From Setophaga petechia (taxonomy: Eukaryota; Chordata; Aves; Passeriformes; Parulidae), in contig JANCRA010000039.1 in the NCBI GenBank assembly GCA_024362935.1, forward strand, positions 4,403,040-4,467,039: DNA of 64,000 nucleotides. Direction: 5' to 3'. Every line of letters starts with the position of its first letter. Positions within the stretch are counted from its first letter, which is position 1. Below the pieces are notes generated by a model. The model did not search any database. It was not told the origin of the DNA and saw only the letters and a program-made list of their open reading frames with translations. The translations under genes were made by a program, and so were the position numbers. Below are positions 19,945 through 32,600 of this stretch, in pieces.

Positions 19945-20365
19945 GGCCGGGGCTCTGGGGACCGGACCCAGCCCGTCCGGGGCTCTGGGGACCGGACCCA
20001 GCCAGCCCCTGTCCCTGCCCGGGGCTTTGGGGACTGTCCCCTGCCCGCCCGGGGCTCTGGGGACCGTACCCAGCTCCGCCGGGGCTCTTGGGAATCAGTT
20101 TCCAGCCATCCCCTGTCCCCTGCCCAGACTGGGCTCTGGGGAAGCCCTTCCCAGCCATCCCTCCCCTGCCCTCCCGGGACTCCTGGGGACCATTCCTGCC
20201 CGCCCGAAGCTCTGGGGACCGTTCCCGGCCATCCCCTCCTACCCGTCCCGAGCTCTTGGGGTTTAAACCCTGCTCTGCCGGGGCTCTCGGGGTCTGTCCC
20301 TTGTCCGCCCGGGCTCTCGGGGACTGTCCCTTGCTCTGCCGGGGCTCTCGGGCACTGTCCCCAGC
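19945..20365. repeat. GC-rich minisatellite, about 30-bp unit
   Basis: Diverged copies share the core GGGGCTCTGGGGACC followed by a CCCAGCC/CCGCCC-type segment, repeated roughly every 30 bp. Long open frames on both strands here (up to about 415 residues) come from the stop-poor composition and not from a gene. Confidence 0.85.
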
Positions 20366-22650
20366 CATCCCCGGCTGTCCCTGGCGCTGCAGGGCGGTTC
20401 TCCTCCCGAGAGAGGGCAGCGCGCTCCAGCTGCTGCCGCTGCCCCGCTCCGGGCTCAGCCCAAGCCTGGGCTGGGGCCGAGCCGGGGGTGCCGTGCCCAG
20501 GGACCCCTCCCCGAGCCCCCCCTGCCAGCAGACCCCGAGCTCGTCTCTCCTGGGGCTGCGGGCAGGCCCAGGGCGGGGGTCCCTGGCTGGGAGCCTGCCT
20601 GGCTGAGCCGCTGTGTGAACCCATCCCCTTCCGTGCAAGATGAAGCCAGAGGCATCAATCGTGCCTGGTAAGTTGATAGGGGAGCCCCAGAGATGCCTCT
20701 GTGCCTCCCAGCAGGAACTCTGGCCAGGAACCAGCCCGAGTTTACTCCATCTGCTCCCTCTGGAGAGCCATGGAGGGACAGGTCGGCGTCAGACGGGACC
20801 CGCTGAGCCCGAATTCTGCTCGGGGGATCATCCCCACAGATCACATTCTGCAGGAGCTCTCACCCCAAGTGTGGACACAGGGAGCTGAGCTCTGTTGCTG
20901 ATCCTGTCACCTCATTACTGCCTGCGTTTGGCTCAGTTAGAGCAGCTCTTCTGGCAGACACGTCCTTGCTGCTCCTGCCTGTTGCTCTCAAGACCAGGAG
21001 TGTTGTTTTTCACAGACATCCAAACCCGGCATCTCTCACAACTCCTGTGAGTGCTGCAGGTTCCAGCAACCTGGGAGGGAATTGCTGCGGGTCCAGAGCC
21101 AGGAGCTGCTGCTGCTGAGCACCTCTGAAGCTCCTGATGATTCCCTTTCAGTGATTCCAACCCCTGGAGAAGCTGTCAGGACCAGCTTCTCTTATTTTAA
21201 GGCAGTGATAAATCCTGCTCCGGAGGGTGCTGGCTGAAGTGCTCTGTCTCCGTGCTGGGTTAATGCAAGCCACATGCTGCTGCATTCCTGAGCGGGCAAA
21301 CACCCTCCAACACACTTCCAAGCAAGAGCTGTGGAAAATTTATACTGCCAGGAGAAAGAGCAGGAGGTGTCCTGGGTGTTGGCAGTAATCAAGGGCACTG
21401 TGACAGCTGGAAATGTCACACCTAAACACCCCGTGTCACCCTATTAGCAGCTCCCAGTGCCCAGTTTCCCTCATCTCACCTAGAATTCCTCTTTGTGCCC
21501 CAAATTGACAGTCCACCTGAGCACAGGAGCAAGGACCCAGACCCTGGAAGTTCCCCACCCTGGCTCTGTCTCTGGCCATGAGGCATTTCCAGGGCTCAGA
21601 GGGAGCCTCTGAAAGCAAGAGATGCCTTGGACTCGGGATGGTGCCTTCGTGGCTACTGGGATTAGGGCAAGCAGGGGGCAAGAGGGGACCAAACACACAC
21701 GGAAAAGCTGCTGAACCAAAGCTGCCAATCTCCGGGTGATTTGGCTGAGCTCTAGAGCAGCTCTGACGATCGAGACCCAGGAAATGCAAAGCTCTGCGGG
21801 AGAAGGGGAGCTAAGTACCGTGCTTGGTTGTTGCTAAGAATACAATTATCCATACTAACGATTGCCTGCCTGATAGGATTACCAATAAAGACAAACGCAG
21901 TGAGGATCATGGCTTCACTTCCTTCCTCCCACCCGGGGATTTAATCCTGTCTTTGTTTGAGTTTTGTCTTTGGTCAGTCAATTAAAAAAAAACTCTGCTT
22001 CGGGTGGTATCTCCGGAGTCTTTTCCCTAGGAGAAACTTTCCGGGGTGAATTCCATGTCTGCTCCCCTCATGTGCATCCTGCTCCGTGCTGGTTTCACCC
22101 TGGCAGGAATAGTTTAGGCCTTCTAATTTCAGCCTGCTTTGTAAAAGGTTGGCTAATCCTCCCAGCAGTCTCGAGAGGCAGGAAATCCTCAGTGGCAGAG
22201 TCTGGAGGAACCTGACAACTCCTCGGCCACTCTGCTTGCCAGTTTGTGATGGCTTTTGGACACATCCTGGTTTTTGAATCTCCTGTTTTTCAGGAAAATG
22301 CTCGAGGGGAGGCTCTGGCAGCCCAGCTGCTCTCGGCACCAACTTTACCTGGAGGGTATCACAGCAGTTTATGGCACCGATATCCCCTGCAGCTCCTGGG
22401 AAGGTGGAGTGATGCTCTGGAGCTTGGCATGGATGTGCTGCCAGATGCTGCTCACCCAGGGGAGTCAGGACAGCCTTCCTGGCCCTGCCAGCCCCTCCGC
22501 TGCCCAGCCAAGGGCTAACAAGGTGCAAATGCTCATGTAACATTTCCCGGAGGCCAGCAGACACCCCAGCGTGTCAGCGCTCACCGAGCCCTGGGTGCCT
22601 GTGCAGGAAACATCCCGGGAGATTGAAACCCTCCCATTGTTCGAAGGGGA
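20366..22650. other. Intergenic, MXRA7 upstream flank
   Basis: GC-rich sequence at the left grades into ordinary sequence. At 20640 an ATG is followed after 28 nt by a consensus donor (CCTG|GTAAGT), but no partner exon was found. Nothing else is recognised. Confidence 0.45.
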
Positions 22651-22655
22651 TCCGT

Positions 22656-22777
22656 TAACGAGTGACAGGACAAGGGGAAATGTTCTCAAGTTGCACCAGG
22701 GGAGGTTTAGATTAAGTATTAGGAACAATTTTTTCACTGACAGGGGTTGTCATCTTAGAATGTAAATGATTCTAGGA
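22656..22777 (+). mobile_element. Short CR1 LINE 3' fragment
   Basis: The fragment contains AGTGACAGGACAAGGGGAAA and TTAGATTAAGTATTAGGAA, with ATGATTCTAGG at the end. These are typical of the CR1 3' region in sense orientation. Confidence 0.8.
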
Positions 22778-22879
22778 TTCGACGATGCAAGGCACTGCCG
22801 AGCAGTTTGGGAATGACTTTGTGGATGCAAGGCAGTGTCTAATGAAAGATCCCCTTGTCCCAAGCCGGACTCACATCAA

Positions 22880-23160
22880 GCAGAGCAGCCCAAGCCTTCC
22901 TCTCGCGGTCGCCCCTTCCCAAATCCCACCCTGGGCGCGGTGGATGCGGGCGGGGAGCGGGGCCGGGCTGCGGCTGCCGGCTCGGAGGGGGAGGTGGGTG
23001 CCGGGCCCGGGCCCGGGGGGGCCGGGGGGTGGGCAGGGCCGGCGGATGACGCCGGTAAAGCCGGCCGAGAGCCGGCCCAGCCCCGCCGCCGGCCGAGCGC
23101 TGCCCGCGCACCCCCCGCGGCCGCGCACTCGGGTCGGGCGGGCTCCGGCGGCAGCGCAGC
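22880..23160 (+). promoter_or_regulatory. MXRA7: MXRA7 CpG-island promoter and 5' UTR
   Basis: This extremely GC- and CpG-rich stretch leads directly into the MXRA7 start codon, and the island continues through exon 1 to about 23800. No TATA box is visible. Transcription start sites cannot be assigned. Confidence 0.75.
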
Positions 23161-23682
23161 ATGGACCTGCCCGTGGACTCGTACCTGGCCGTGCCGCTGC
23201 TCTTCACCGTCCTGGCCCTCGTCCTCGCCTCCGTCTTCCTCAGGCTGCGGGGAGGCGGCGGCGAGCGGGCGGCGGAGCGGCCCCGGGAGCCCGCGGCGGA
23301 GCCGGCTCGGGCGGGCGGCCCCGGCGGCGAAGCGGCGGCAGCGGCACCGGCCGAGGGGCCGGAGGACGAGGGCAGCCGGGTGCCGGTGGAGGAGGTCGGA
23401 GTGGGCGGCGAGGGGAAGGAAGCGGTCACCGAGCAGCGGGAGGCGGCGGCGGAGCCGGGCCCCGCGGCCGAGCCCAGCCCCGCGGCGGCCGAGAGCATCC
23501 CCAGGCAGCCCCCGGAGGAGCCCCGGCAAACCCCCGAGGAACCCCGGCAGCCCCCCGAGCAGCCCCGGCAAACCCCCGAGGAGCCCCGGCAAACCCCCGA
23601 GCAGCCCCCGCAGCCCCCGGAGCCCCGGCGGTCCCCCGAGGAGCCCCGGCAGCCCGGACACCGCGAGGATGCGGAGAGCAAG
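23161..23682 (+). CDS. MXRA7: MXRA7 coding exon 1 (membrane anchor, Pro-rich repeat)
   Basis: This exon has 174 codons, starting MDLPVDSYLAVPLLFTVLAL in a GCAGCATGG context and leaving in phase 0 at AAG|GTAAGG. Composition is Ala/Glu/Gly/Pro-rich after the hydrophobic segment. Confidence 0.93.
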
Positions 23683-26600
23683 GTAAGGCCGGCTCCCCCA
23701 GGTCCCCACAGTCCCCCCGTGTCCCTTCTCCATCCCTTTGTCCCCGCGGGTGGCGGGGAGGGAGCAGCGCTCCGGGTTTTCCCCTAAAATAAGAGAGGTC
23801 CCGGTAAAGCCCGTGTTTTGTCTTCGGGTGGGAACAAGCTCATTGTCCCCGGGGATAGCAGCGGTTTGGGGGGTGTTTCTGGCTCCTTCCCTCCCCGGTC
23901 CGCCAAGGAATGCTCCTAAAAATAATCAAGAAAGTGAAGATTTAAGGGAAGAGAAGCGTGTGTCAGTGTGAGCCTCTCCTCTGTGCACATCTAACCCCCG
24001 GGAGTCTTTTCCTTTCTCCAAGAGCTTGTCCAGGTGCTGGGGGATGTGCTTGTGTTTATTCTTGCCGTCCGCATCCCTTTTCTGTGGGTTACAGAAACTG
24101 TCCCCGTGTTCCGTGCGCTGTCCCTGCCTGCCCCAGGGCAGGGACCGCCCCACTCCTCAGCCCCAGCAGGATGCTGGCCCCAAGCTCTGACCCCTGGCTG
24201 AACTGGGGGGGCTGGGGGCGGCGGCGGTGCCAATAAACGCCCGGTAAATCCTTCTCCTCCACCGGATCTTGTTTAAAAATAAAAGAGCGACCCAGTGTCC
24301 ACGGGAAGATCTTGTTCTGCTCTTGCCCAGCCTGGACGGGACTCGGTGACAACTTGAGGCACCCGAACTCCCTGTCCTGGTGGCTTTCTCCCGTGTGGCT
24401 CCTTGTCCAAAGGGCGGGAAGGGAGCGCTGGGGCGGCTCGGGAATGCGGGAGCGTCGCCGTGTGCCGGCAGCGCGTTTGGGCCGGGGCTCAGGGCTGGGG
24501 CCCAGTCGCCTCCTGGCTATTATTAGCAGCATTTGTAATCCTCAGCAACTGTTTCCAGGCTGCCGGGCAGTGCATACTGAGCCCTCGCCTTGGAAAGCAT
24601 CTCCAGTGACTCACCGGACAGCCTTGGGCAGGTCCCGGGGGCTCGCACACCCTGCTCTGTGCTGCGATGCTCTGCAGCACCCACGGGGCACCTGCTCGGG
24701 GCTGGGATGTGCCTCTGCCTCCCTGTGCTCCTCGCACCTCCCTTGGTGGTTTTTGAGCCTCGGAGCTCTCCCTGTGCCCTTCCCAGTGCCCCTTGCCCTT
24801 GGATACAGCTCTTGAGCAGCCCTGTGCCTTGACACAGCATCCTGGAAACCACATCTGTTTGTCTCTCGTGTGATTTATCAGTGCCTGTGAGTACCATGAT
24901 CTCTGGAGAGCTCCTGGGCCACCGTTGGCCAGCTGGGTCCTGGCTGGGCCAGCCCAGCACCAAAGTTGGCCACTTGGCTGGGGCCTCTCTCTGGTGAGGT
25001 GCATTGGGACAGATGGACAGATCCAGGGCTGCCAGAGCCCACAGGTTCCTCTGCTGCTAACTCACATCTTGGGAATGTTTTCCTCCCCTCTGGCTGCTCT
25101 TCAGCCCTGATTTCTTTGAACAGGCACTGCTGCAATGCTTGTTGCTTTCACAGAAAGACTCAGCTCCTTTGTCTCCACTCAGCACAGGTGCAGTACCAGG
25201 GTTTTGTGTGCCTGGAATGAGTTCTTACTGAAGAAACGGAGTTCTGTGTCCTCCAGAAGCCTGGCTGGGCTCTGTGGGACTGGGGCTCCTCACTGCCCTC
25301 AGCCCCTCTTACGGCAAAGGAGCAGCACAGGGTCCTGCCCAGCTTTTCCTCCTGGGAATTGTTCCCTCATTGTGTGAGCAAGGCAGGACAAGTCACCCTG
25401 GGGCTGAGCAGGATCCCTTTGGGAGGGTCAGGGAGCAGGGCTGTGTGCTGTGGGTGGTGTGGGGAGCCGTGGGAGGGTCAGGGAGCAGGGCTGTGTGCTG
25501 TGGGTGGTGTGGGGAGCAGTGGGAAGGCCAGGGAGCAGGGCTGTGCGCTGTGGGTGGTGTGGGGAGCCGTGGGAGGGGGAGCAATGCCGAGGGTGTGTTT
25601 GGGAGCCGTGGCCAGCGTGTGATCCCACAGCTGCCAGCGCTGCCCGCCCCGGGGCCGGGTGGCACAGCTGGCTGAGGGACTACGTGCCCTTCCAGCAGGC
25701 ACCACACACGTGTGGCAGTGCCCAGCCTGCTGATCCAAGGGTTGGTGCTGCGGGCAGAGTGGGACAGACCATGCACAGCTCTGCAGGGTGTCCCTGATTC
25801 CCTGGTCTTGCTCCCTGTGAACATCCTCTAAGTTGCTTCATCCTTCCCCTCCTCCAGCACCAGCCAGACCCAAGCCCAGAAGATGTTACAGGCAGGGATG
25901 GGACGGGCTCTGGGCAGAGCAGGGAGTGCTTTGCAGGCGGCTGCTGATGGAATCGTTCCCTTTCCAGCCTGTCTTGGCTCGGTGAGGGCTGCAGTCCCCT
26001 GATGTGACTCAGCAGAGGCTCCCAGACCCTGTCCGGCTGCTGGCTCCTGCAGGCTCAGGGCTTCTCAGTACACCAGCAGGCACTCAGAGAGCTTTCTCTC
26101 CTTATTTATTTTCTCTCCTTATTTATTTTCTTTCCTTATTTATTTTCTTTCCGTATTTTCTTCCCCCCTGTTTGCTTAGCACGCACTGTGCCAGGCTGGC
26201 TCGCATTGCCTGCAGCCATTAACCACTCGACCAAAATGCTGATGGATGAACCCGCGCAGGGAGAGCAGCCTCGGTGTGTTAATGACGGGCTGGAGCCCAT
26301 CCCCTGCCTCCTCCCTCCCTGCTCCCTGCCTGTGCAAACTGGGATCTGCTGGGGCAGCTGTGTGTCTCAGCCTCCCTCCTGCCTCCATCTCCTGCAAGGA
26401 TGGTAAAATCGCTGCAATTGAACGCTCCCTGCCCCTCTCTGCAGTGACCAGTTCATTGCAGCATCGTGCTCAGGGCTACAAAATGACCCAGTAGCAGAGC
26501 AGGGAAAGGAGCCCAGGAGTCCTTGTTTCCCTAACTGCTGGTAGTGTTTCCCCTTGTCTCTGCTGGCTCCCATCACTGAAAAAAAACCTTAATTAGTCTG

Positions 26601-29600
26601 TCATTGTCTGTTCTCATCCCCATCCCCAGCTCGTTAATGGATGAGGCAGTGCTGTCAAAGCAATCCCGTAATGAAAAGCTGCTGGGTGGGAACTGGGTGG
26701 GAACAGCAGCGAATCTGGGGCTGTGGAGCGTGGTTCTTGTGAGAAACGGTCAGAAACTTCAACTCCCTAATGAGCCATCCTGTCCTGAAGTGACAGGTGG
26801 CAGGGACCGGGCAGGGTTTTCGGTGTTGGACCAGAGCCACCTCCGGGATGCCATCCTGGCCAAAATGTTCTGGAGATGGGGAGGGTGAGTGGGCAGTGCC
26901 AGCAGGGCACGGCAGCCTGGCTGGTTTGCCAAGGGTTAATTGCAGCTGAGGGCTTCAAACAGAGCAGGGGCGAGTGGGGAGAGGGGACACACAAACCCTG
27001 CCTGGGGGCTGTCCCCTGGACAGCAGAGGCACAAAGGCTTCATCTGTCCCCTCTGCCAAGCTCCTGGTGCATTTTCCCGGTGCCTCCCACCCCAGGCTGG
27101 GCCTCCCCGGGGGCTCCTGGTGTCTCTGGACACAGCAGGCAGCCCAAACCCCCCAGCTCCCACCGGGAGCCCTGTTCACATTTACAAAGTCATCATTTCC
27201 CCCTCCGATGCCTCCTGCCTGCCCTCCCCGTGCTGCAGGGGAGAGGGTGTCTAATTAAGTCTGGCTGTAATTGGCAGCTGTTCAGGCTGTGTCTGCACTG
27301 CCAGAGGGCTGGGACAGGAGCTCCAGTGTCCCACAGGGCGCTGGGGAGGGATGTGGTGATGTTCCACCCCCGTCACAGCCCTGGCAGCAGCACTGCCAGG
27401 GAATGCAGGGCTCCCCACCCAGATCCCTGAGTGCTCAGATGTGCCCAGCTCCACCAGAGCCGCCTGTGCCAGGCACAAATTCATCATCTCCTGCAGAGAA
27501 TGGAAACTGGGAAGTGACAGAGGATGTGTGTCACCCCCAGGGACCCTGTGCACGTGTCCTGCCCTCCCTGAATCCCACCATGGGGCTCTGCTGGGGTGTG
27601 GTGAGGGACAGGGGGCCATTGGGGTCTGTGTTGTGTTTCCTACATGGGTGGAGGAGGTTGGGGTCCCACAGGTCCTTGTGGGCTGGTGAAGCCCTGGAGC
27701 TGTGCCAGAGCCAGGGCACTGCTGGAGGACTCTCTGCCTCCTGAAGTGCCCACGTGTGTGAAGCTGCCAGGTGAGGGCCAGCTTTGCCCCCTGCCAAGGA
27801 TGCCATGCAGCCCACCTGGGCAGCCAGGACATCCTGGTGTGGGGTGTTTGCTGGAGCAAAAGGGACTGAGCTGGATGTGGTGGTGCCTGCAGGGATGGGT
27901 GTGCTCAGCTGGGCCCCTCACCCTGCTGTGGGACACACCAGAGCTCTCCTGGCACTGCCTGCTCCTCATTAAGGGCTGGGTGGTCCCAGAACTTCAGAAA
28001 TGCTCTGCCCACGCTGTGGCTTGTCCTTGCCTGTAGCAGTGACAGGGGAAGTGGCAGGAGCAGATGCTCCCACACTTTGGGGGGCTCAGACCTGCAAAAC
28101 TCCCTCTCCACATGAGGGACATCCTCTGCAGACACCCCAGAGGACATCACCAGGGCTGGAGAACTGTTCTTGATCTGCAGCTGCTCCTCTGGGCAGGGGG
28201 AGGATGGAGAGCCCCAGTGATGGGTGAAGGGGAGCTGCTGACACAGCAGCTGCTTTGCTGTGCTAAACTCTGACCAACATTAGTATTGTTATTATTTAGT
28301 CTTTTTTTAAAGGTTTCTTCCTCCTGGCTTTTCTCTTTCTGGCTGGCTCTCTCCTGTCTGCTTTCTTTCCCTCTTGCAATGTCTTGCATCAGGCTTGGAG
28401 CAGAAAGTGCAGCCATAAATGGCAACACACAGGACCCAGGAGTTTAATCCAAGATAATTTTCTCTTCTTGCTTTGCAGCCTGGGATCTTCCCTTTTCCTG
28501 AAGCTGGAGTAGGGCACTTATTTGTCCCCAACCTGCCCATAAGGGCCAGGGCTGTCCCTGAAGAAAGGGTGAGGGACACACCACCCCCAAAGAGTCCTCT
28601 TGTCCTTTCTGAGAAAGAAGCCCATGTTTGCAGCAGGGATGGAGGAACTGGGGAGGAAATTGCCAGAAATGAGCTGAAAACCAGAAGATGCTGCAGTGGG
28701 AAGCCTGGCTCCCACCTCCCACGGGCTGGGAGAGGGTTCAGTGCTGGCAGAGCCTTGAGGGGGCATTTTGGGGTCACAATGCCAAGCTCCTCTATCTGAG
28801 CCATCCTCTCCTGGGAGGCCCAGGCTTGTCCATGCTCAGTGCTGGCTGTGTCCAAGACATCCCTGAAGCTTTGTCCTCTCCCTGCTTTGCTCCAAACCCT
28901 CTGCCAGAGTCAGCTCCACGCACAGATGTCGTGGCCATGGAGCTGAAGGGCAGCAGCACGTTTGTGATCATCCAACAAATGCTTGGCTCTGCAGCCAGGG
29001 CCGCCGAGGCAGATGGATCAGATGGATCGAGGCAGATGGATCAGATGGATCGCTGCCTTGTTACTGAAGGTGGATGACCTGCTGCATTTTAACCCTGCAC
29101 TTTCCGGAGCCCACTGAGCTGTGCCCAGGTGTGATTCAGAGGTACCAGGGCACGGCTGGCTGTGCTGTGCCCGGGCTGGCTCAGTGATGCCCGCGGGCAG
29201 GAGCGGGCAGGGAACATTCCCGGAGCGTCCCCGGATGGTTCCCGGAGCGTTGCCAGAGAATCCCCAGAGCGTTCCTGGAGCATTCCTGGCTCGTTCCCGG
29301 AGCATCCCCGGAGTGTCCCCGGAGCGTTCCCGGAGCGTTCCTGGTATGTCCCCGGAGCGTTCCCGGAGCATTTCCAGAGCGTTCCCGGAGCGCCCCCGGA
29401 GCGTTCCCGGATGGTTCCCGGAGCGCCCCCGGAGCATTCCCGGAGCGTTCCCGGAGCGTTCCCGGAGCGTTCCCGGAGCATCCCCGGAGCATTCCCGGAG
29501 CGTTCCCGGAGCATCCCCAGAGCGTTCCCAGAGCATTCCCGGAGCGTTCCCGGAGCATCCCCAGAGCGTTCCCGGGGCGCTCCCGGCCCCGCACGGCCCC

Positions 29601-32600
29601 GGGCCCGGCAGCTGCCGCCCAGCGCGTCCCTGGCTCGGCAATGCGATCTTTGTTTGCCGCAGCAGCTGCTGGGGCGGCCCGTGTCAAGTCTCCTCCAGAT
29701 GCTCCCGGATAATGACGTGCACGGCTCCCTGCAGTGCTGCTTCTCGCCTTTTTGTTTGTTTGTTTGTTTGTTTGTTTTTTCTTTTTTTTCCCTGCGGGGA
29801 GGTTTTCATGGCACCGGAGAGATGCTGATTTGCGGGCTCTTGGACAGAGCACTCTGCTCCTTTCTTCTCCAGTTGTTCCTCCCTCACTCCCAGCTGCTCC
29901 ACACTCTCCCTGCATTCTCCCCGGGCTGTGCTTCCCACCAGAGCAGCACCTGGGGTGCCGTGGTGTCCTCTGAGTCTCCCAGTGCTGTCCCAACATCTTC
30001 CTGCTTTGCTGGATGCTTTTCAGGTGCTGGTTTTCACCTTGTCATTCACAAAGGAACAGGTGTGCATGTGGAGCAGGTTAAGGTTCCTAAATGGGAGCTG
30101 ATTTTCCTCTGAAGTGGTTCTCCCTTGGAGAAGTGTTCAGCATGGAAAGGCTTTGGTCCAGGGCTGTTTCTGGGGCAGAGTCACTTCATTTGTGGATTGA
30201 CTGGAGTGAGAAGAGATTCTGGCAAAAGAGAAGGCTCCCTTTAGACTTCTAGGACAGTGTAGGAAGTTGAGATTTAATTTTTAAGAATTGTTCGTGACTT
30301 ACAATAGTGCTATGTCAGGTCTTAATTGGAAGAAATAATGTTTACCTGTGAATTCAGGTCTTTTGCCAGCAAAGTTACAGGGAACTTTTTGATACTTAAA
30401 AAAACTGTAATCAAAGCCACTTCATAGTGTTCTGCTATTCCACTGTATTTTATGTAAAGATCAGGATTTACTGACTGGGTTTTCAGTATTTCAGTCTTTC
30501 AGGACAGCAGCATCCAGTGGCCACGTCAGGGCTGAGAGCTCTGAAATTGGGGGCTGCTGCAGGCAGAGAGGGCTCTCCCCTCTCCCTGGCTCCAGGGACT
30601 GTGGGCACTGCCAGGCTCCAGGTGGGGCTTTGTCCCTGTTGGCATTTGCAGCCAGCCCAGAGCTGCTCCCAGCCCCGTGCTGGTATTTCAGTGCAAGGCC
30701 AAGGGACACGGTGTCCCTGCTCCCTGCCCACACAAATCCTCCTCCACAGCCCTCCAGTAACACCAGGGAAACCTTCAGCTGAAGGTTTTGGGCAGGGAAA
30801 TCTGGCTGTGCTCAGGGGCTGCTGTGGGGCTGAGAGCTGGCAAAGCCCAGCCCCAGGACGGCAGGGTGGGATGGGGAGGTCTCCAGGGAGTGTTTGCCTG
30901 TCATGGGGAAGGCAGCTGGCAGAGCATGAACAAACCAAACATGTCCCCTCCTCCCTTCTGCTGCATCAGCATCCTGGGAGCTCCCTGAGCCCTGCCAGGA
31001 CACACGGACAGCCCAGCCTGGAGCTGGCACAGCCAGCCCAGCCCTCACTGGAGCCTCCCTGCCCTGGTCCCACCCCACGGGCTGGGGCTGCCACAGGGAG
31101 AGATCCTGAGCTCCACAGGGAGAGATCCTGAGCTCCACATGGAGCAGCTCCACAGGGAGAGATCCTGATCTCCACATGGAGAGATCCTGAACACAAACCT
31201 TGGCTGCAGCGCCAGGCACTGGGGTCTCTGGGGTTCCCCACTCCAGCAGCCATTCCTGGCTTGGCACACAGCACAGGCATGGGGAAAGATGGGCTATGGG
31301 CCACCTTCAGCATTTGTCCACGTGTGCAGGAGCTGCCAGGGCTGATTGGTTGAGCACCTGGGGGTGTTTGTGCTCAAAGCTTTTGTCCTTTTCCAGATCC
31401 AACCATTGGGTGCCTCGCCTGGATCCGGCCTCGGGCACACAGGACAAGCAGAGGACACAAATGGCCACGAAGCACTTTCCAGCCATGCAGAGGTGTGTGG
31501 GAGGCAGAGCCAGCCTGGGGAGGGTGGCACAGCTCGCTGGGGTGGGACATTGTCCCAGGGTGGCAGTGGCCTGGGGAGGGGGGCAAAGCTTCCCTGCTGT
31601 TCCCCCTGGTGAGGCTGGGTGGCCTCTTAATGGCTCAGCCATTTAAAGCAGAAGGAAATGCTGCTCCAGCTGCAGGTTTGTGATGCCCTGGGGATGGGGG
31701 TCAGTGAGGTGGGTCCCTCTGAGGCAGCTGGAGAGAGAGCAGCCCCAGGAGGGCAGAGGGACAGAGGGACAGGGATGTGGAGTCTGGGGCCACGGCATGG
31801 GTGGAAGGGAGGTACTGGCATCTGCCCCCAAGCCACCCAAGCAGAGCAGTGCTGTGCTGCAGGGAGCTCCTGGCTGGCACGAGCAGGGGTGCCCAGCCAG
31901 CCCTGGCACGCTGCTGCCGCCTGCCAGCCTGGCATCCCTGCCTGTCCCTCTCTGCTCCTGTCAAGTGTCTCTTCCTCTGTGCTGGAGCAGATCTATTTTC
32001 CTTCCTTGGAGGTTTGCCACCCAAATTTCCTGCTGCTCTCATTGCTAAATGCTCAGTTCCCAATGCCCAGGCGAGGAGGAGGCTGAAATCTCCCTCCCTG
32101 TGCCCTCCCTTTGGGTGCCTCCCAGCCATCCTCAGGGCAAGCCTGGGTGTCCAGTGGGAAGTGCCCATGTTTGGAAGTGTGGCCCAAAATAGCCGTGGCT
32201 GCAGCGGGTGGGGGTCCCTGTGGCATCTCCTTCTGGGGAGCAGGGTGGCCAGAGGAGGCCCAGTGGCTGTGAATAATGCACATTCCTGCCCCATGACAAA
32301 CTCACCCAGCTCTGGGCCGGGGCTGTGCTCCAGCAGCTCCTCCCCAACTCTGCCCTGCACAGCCAGCACTCAGCTCTGCCTGGTCCCTCCTGGCTCCCTG
32401 TCCTTCTCCTGGGTCTCCTTCCCCTCAGCTTTTCCCTTGACAATGAGGGGCTTGGCAGCCTCCCCCGTGCTGCTCCCTGTCTCAGGTGCTTTGTCCTTTT
32501 GCCAGGAGGCTGCAGGGGACACCCCTGGGTGCTGGTGAGCCCTGGGCTCGGCTCACAGGGGTTTGCAGCTGGAGCACAGGGCTCTGCAGGAGGAAATCCT

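Noticed and set aside
19377..20643. Overlapping open frames of 239-415 codons on both strands
   Set aside because: They coincide with a GC-rich about 30-bp minisatellite, have biased repeat-like composition, no conserved domain and no splice context. Stop-poor composition explains them.
20640..20668. First exon of an unknown gene (MKPEASIVPG then GTAAGT)
   Set aside because: The ATG and donor are plausible but no promoter motif, partner exon or conservation evidence is available. Chance occurrence is likely.
22835..23792. Open frames of 280-335 codons overlapping MXRA7 exon 1
   Set aside because: These are shadows of the CpG island. Only the frame starting at 23161 has the membrane anchor and joins the conserved downstream exons.
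29018..30112. Long open frames (207-316 codons) rich in Ser/Arg/Pro/Glu
   Set aside because: They are periodic translations of the 11-bp minisatellite, present in several frames at once.
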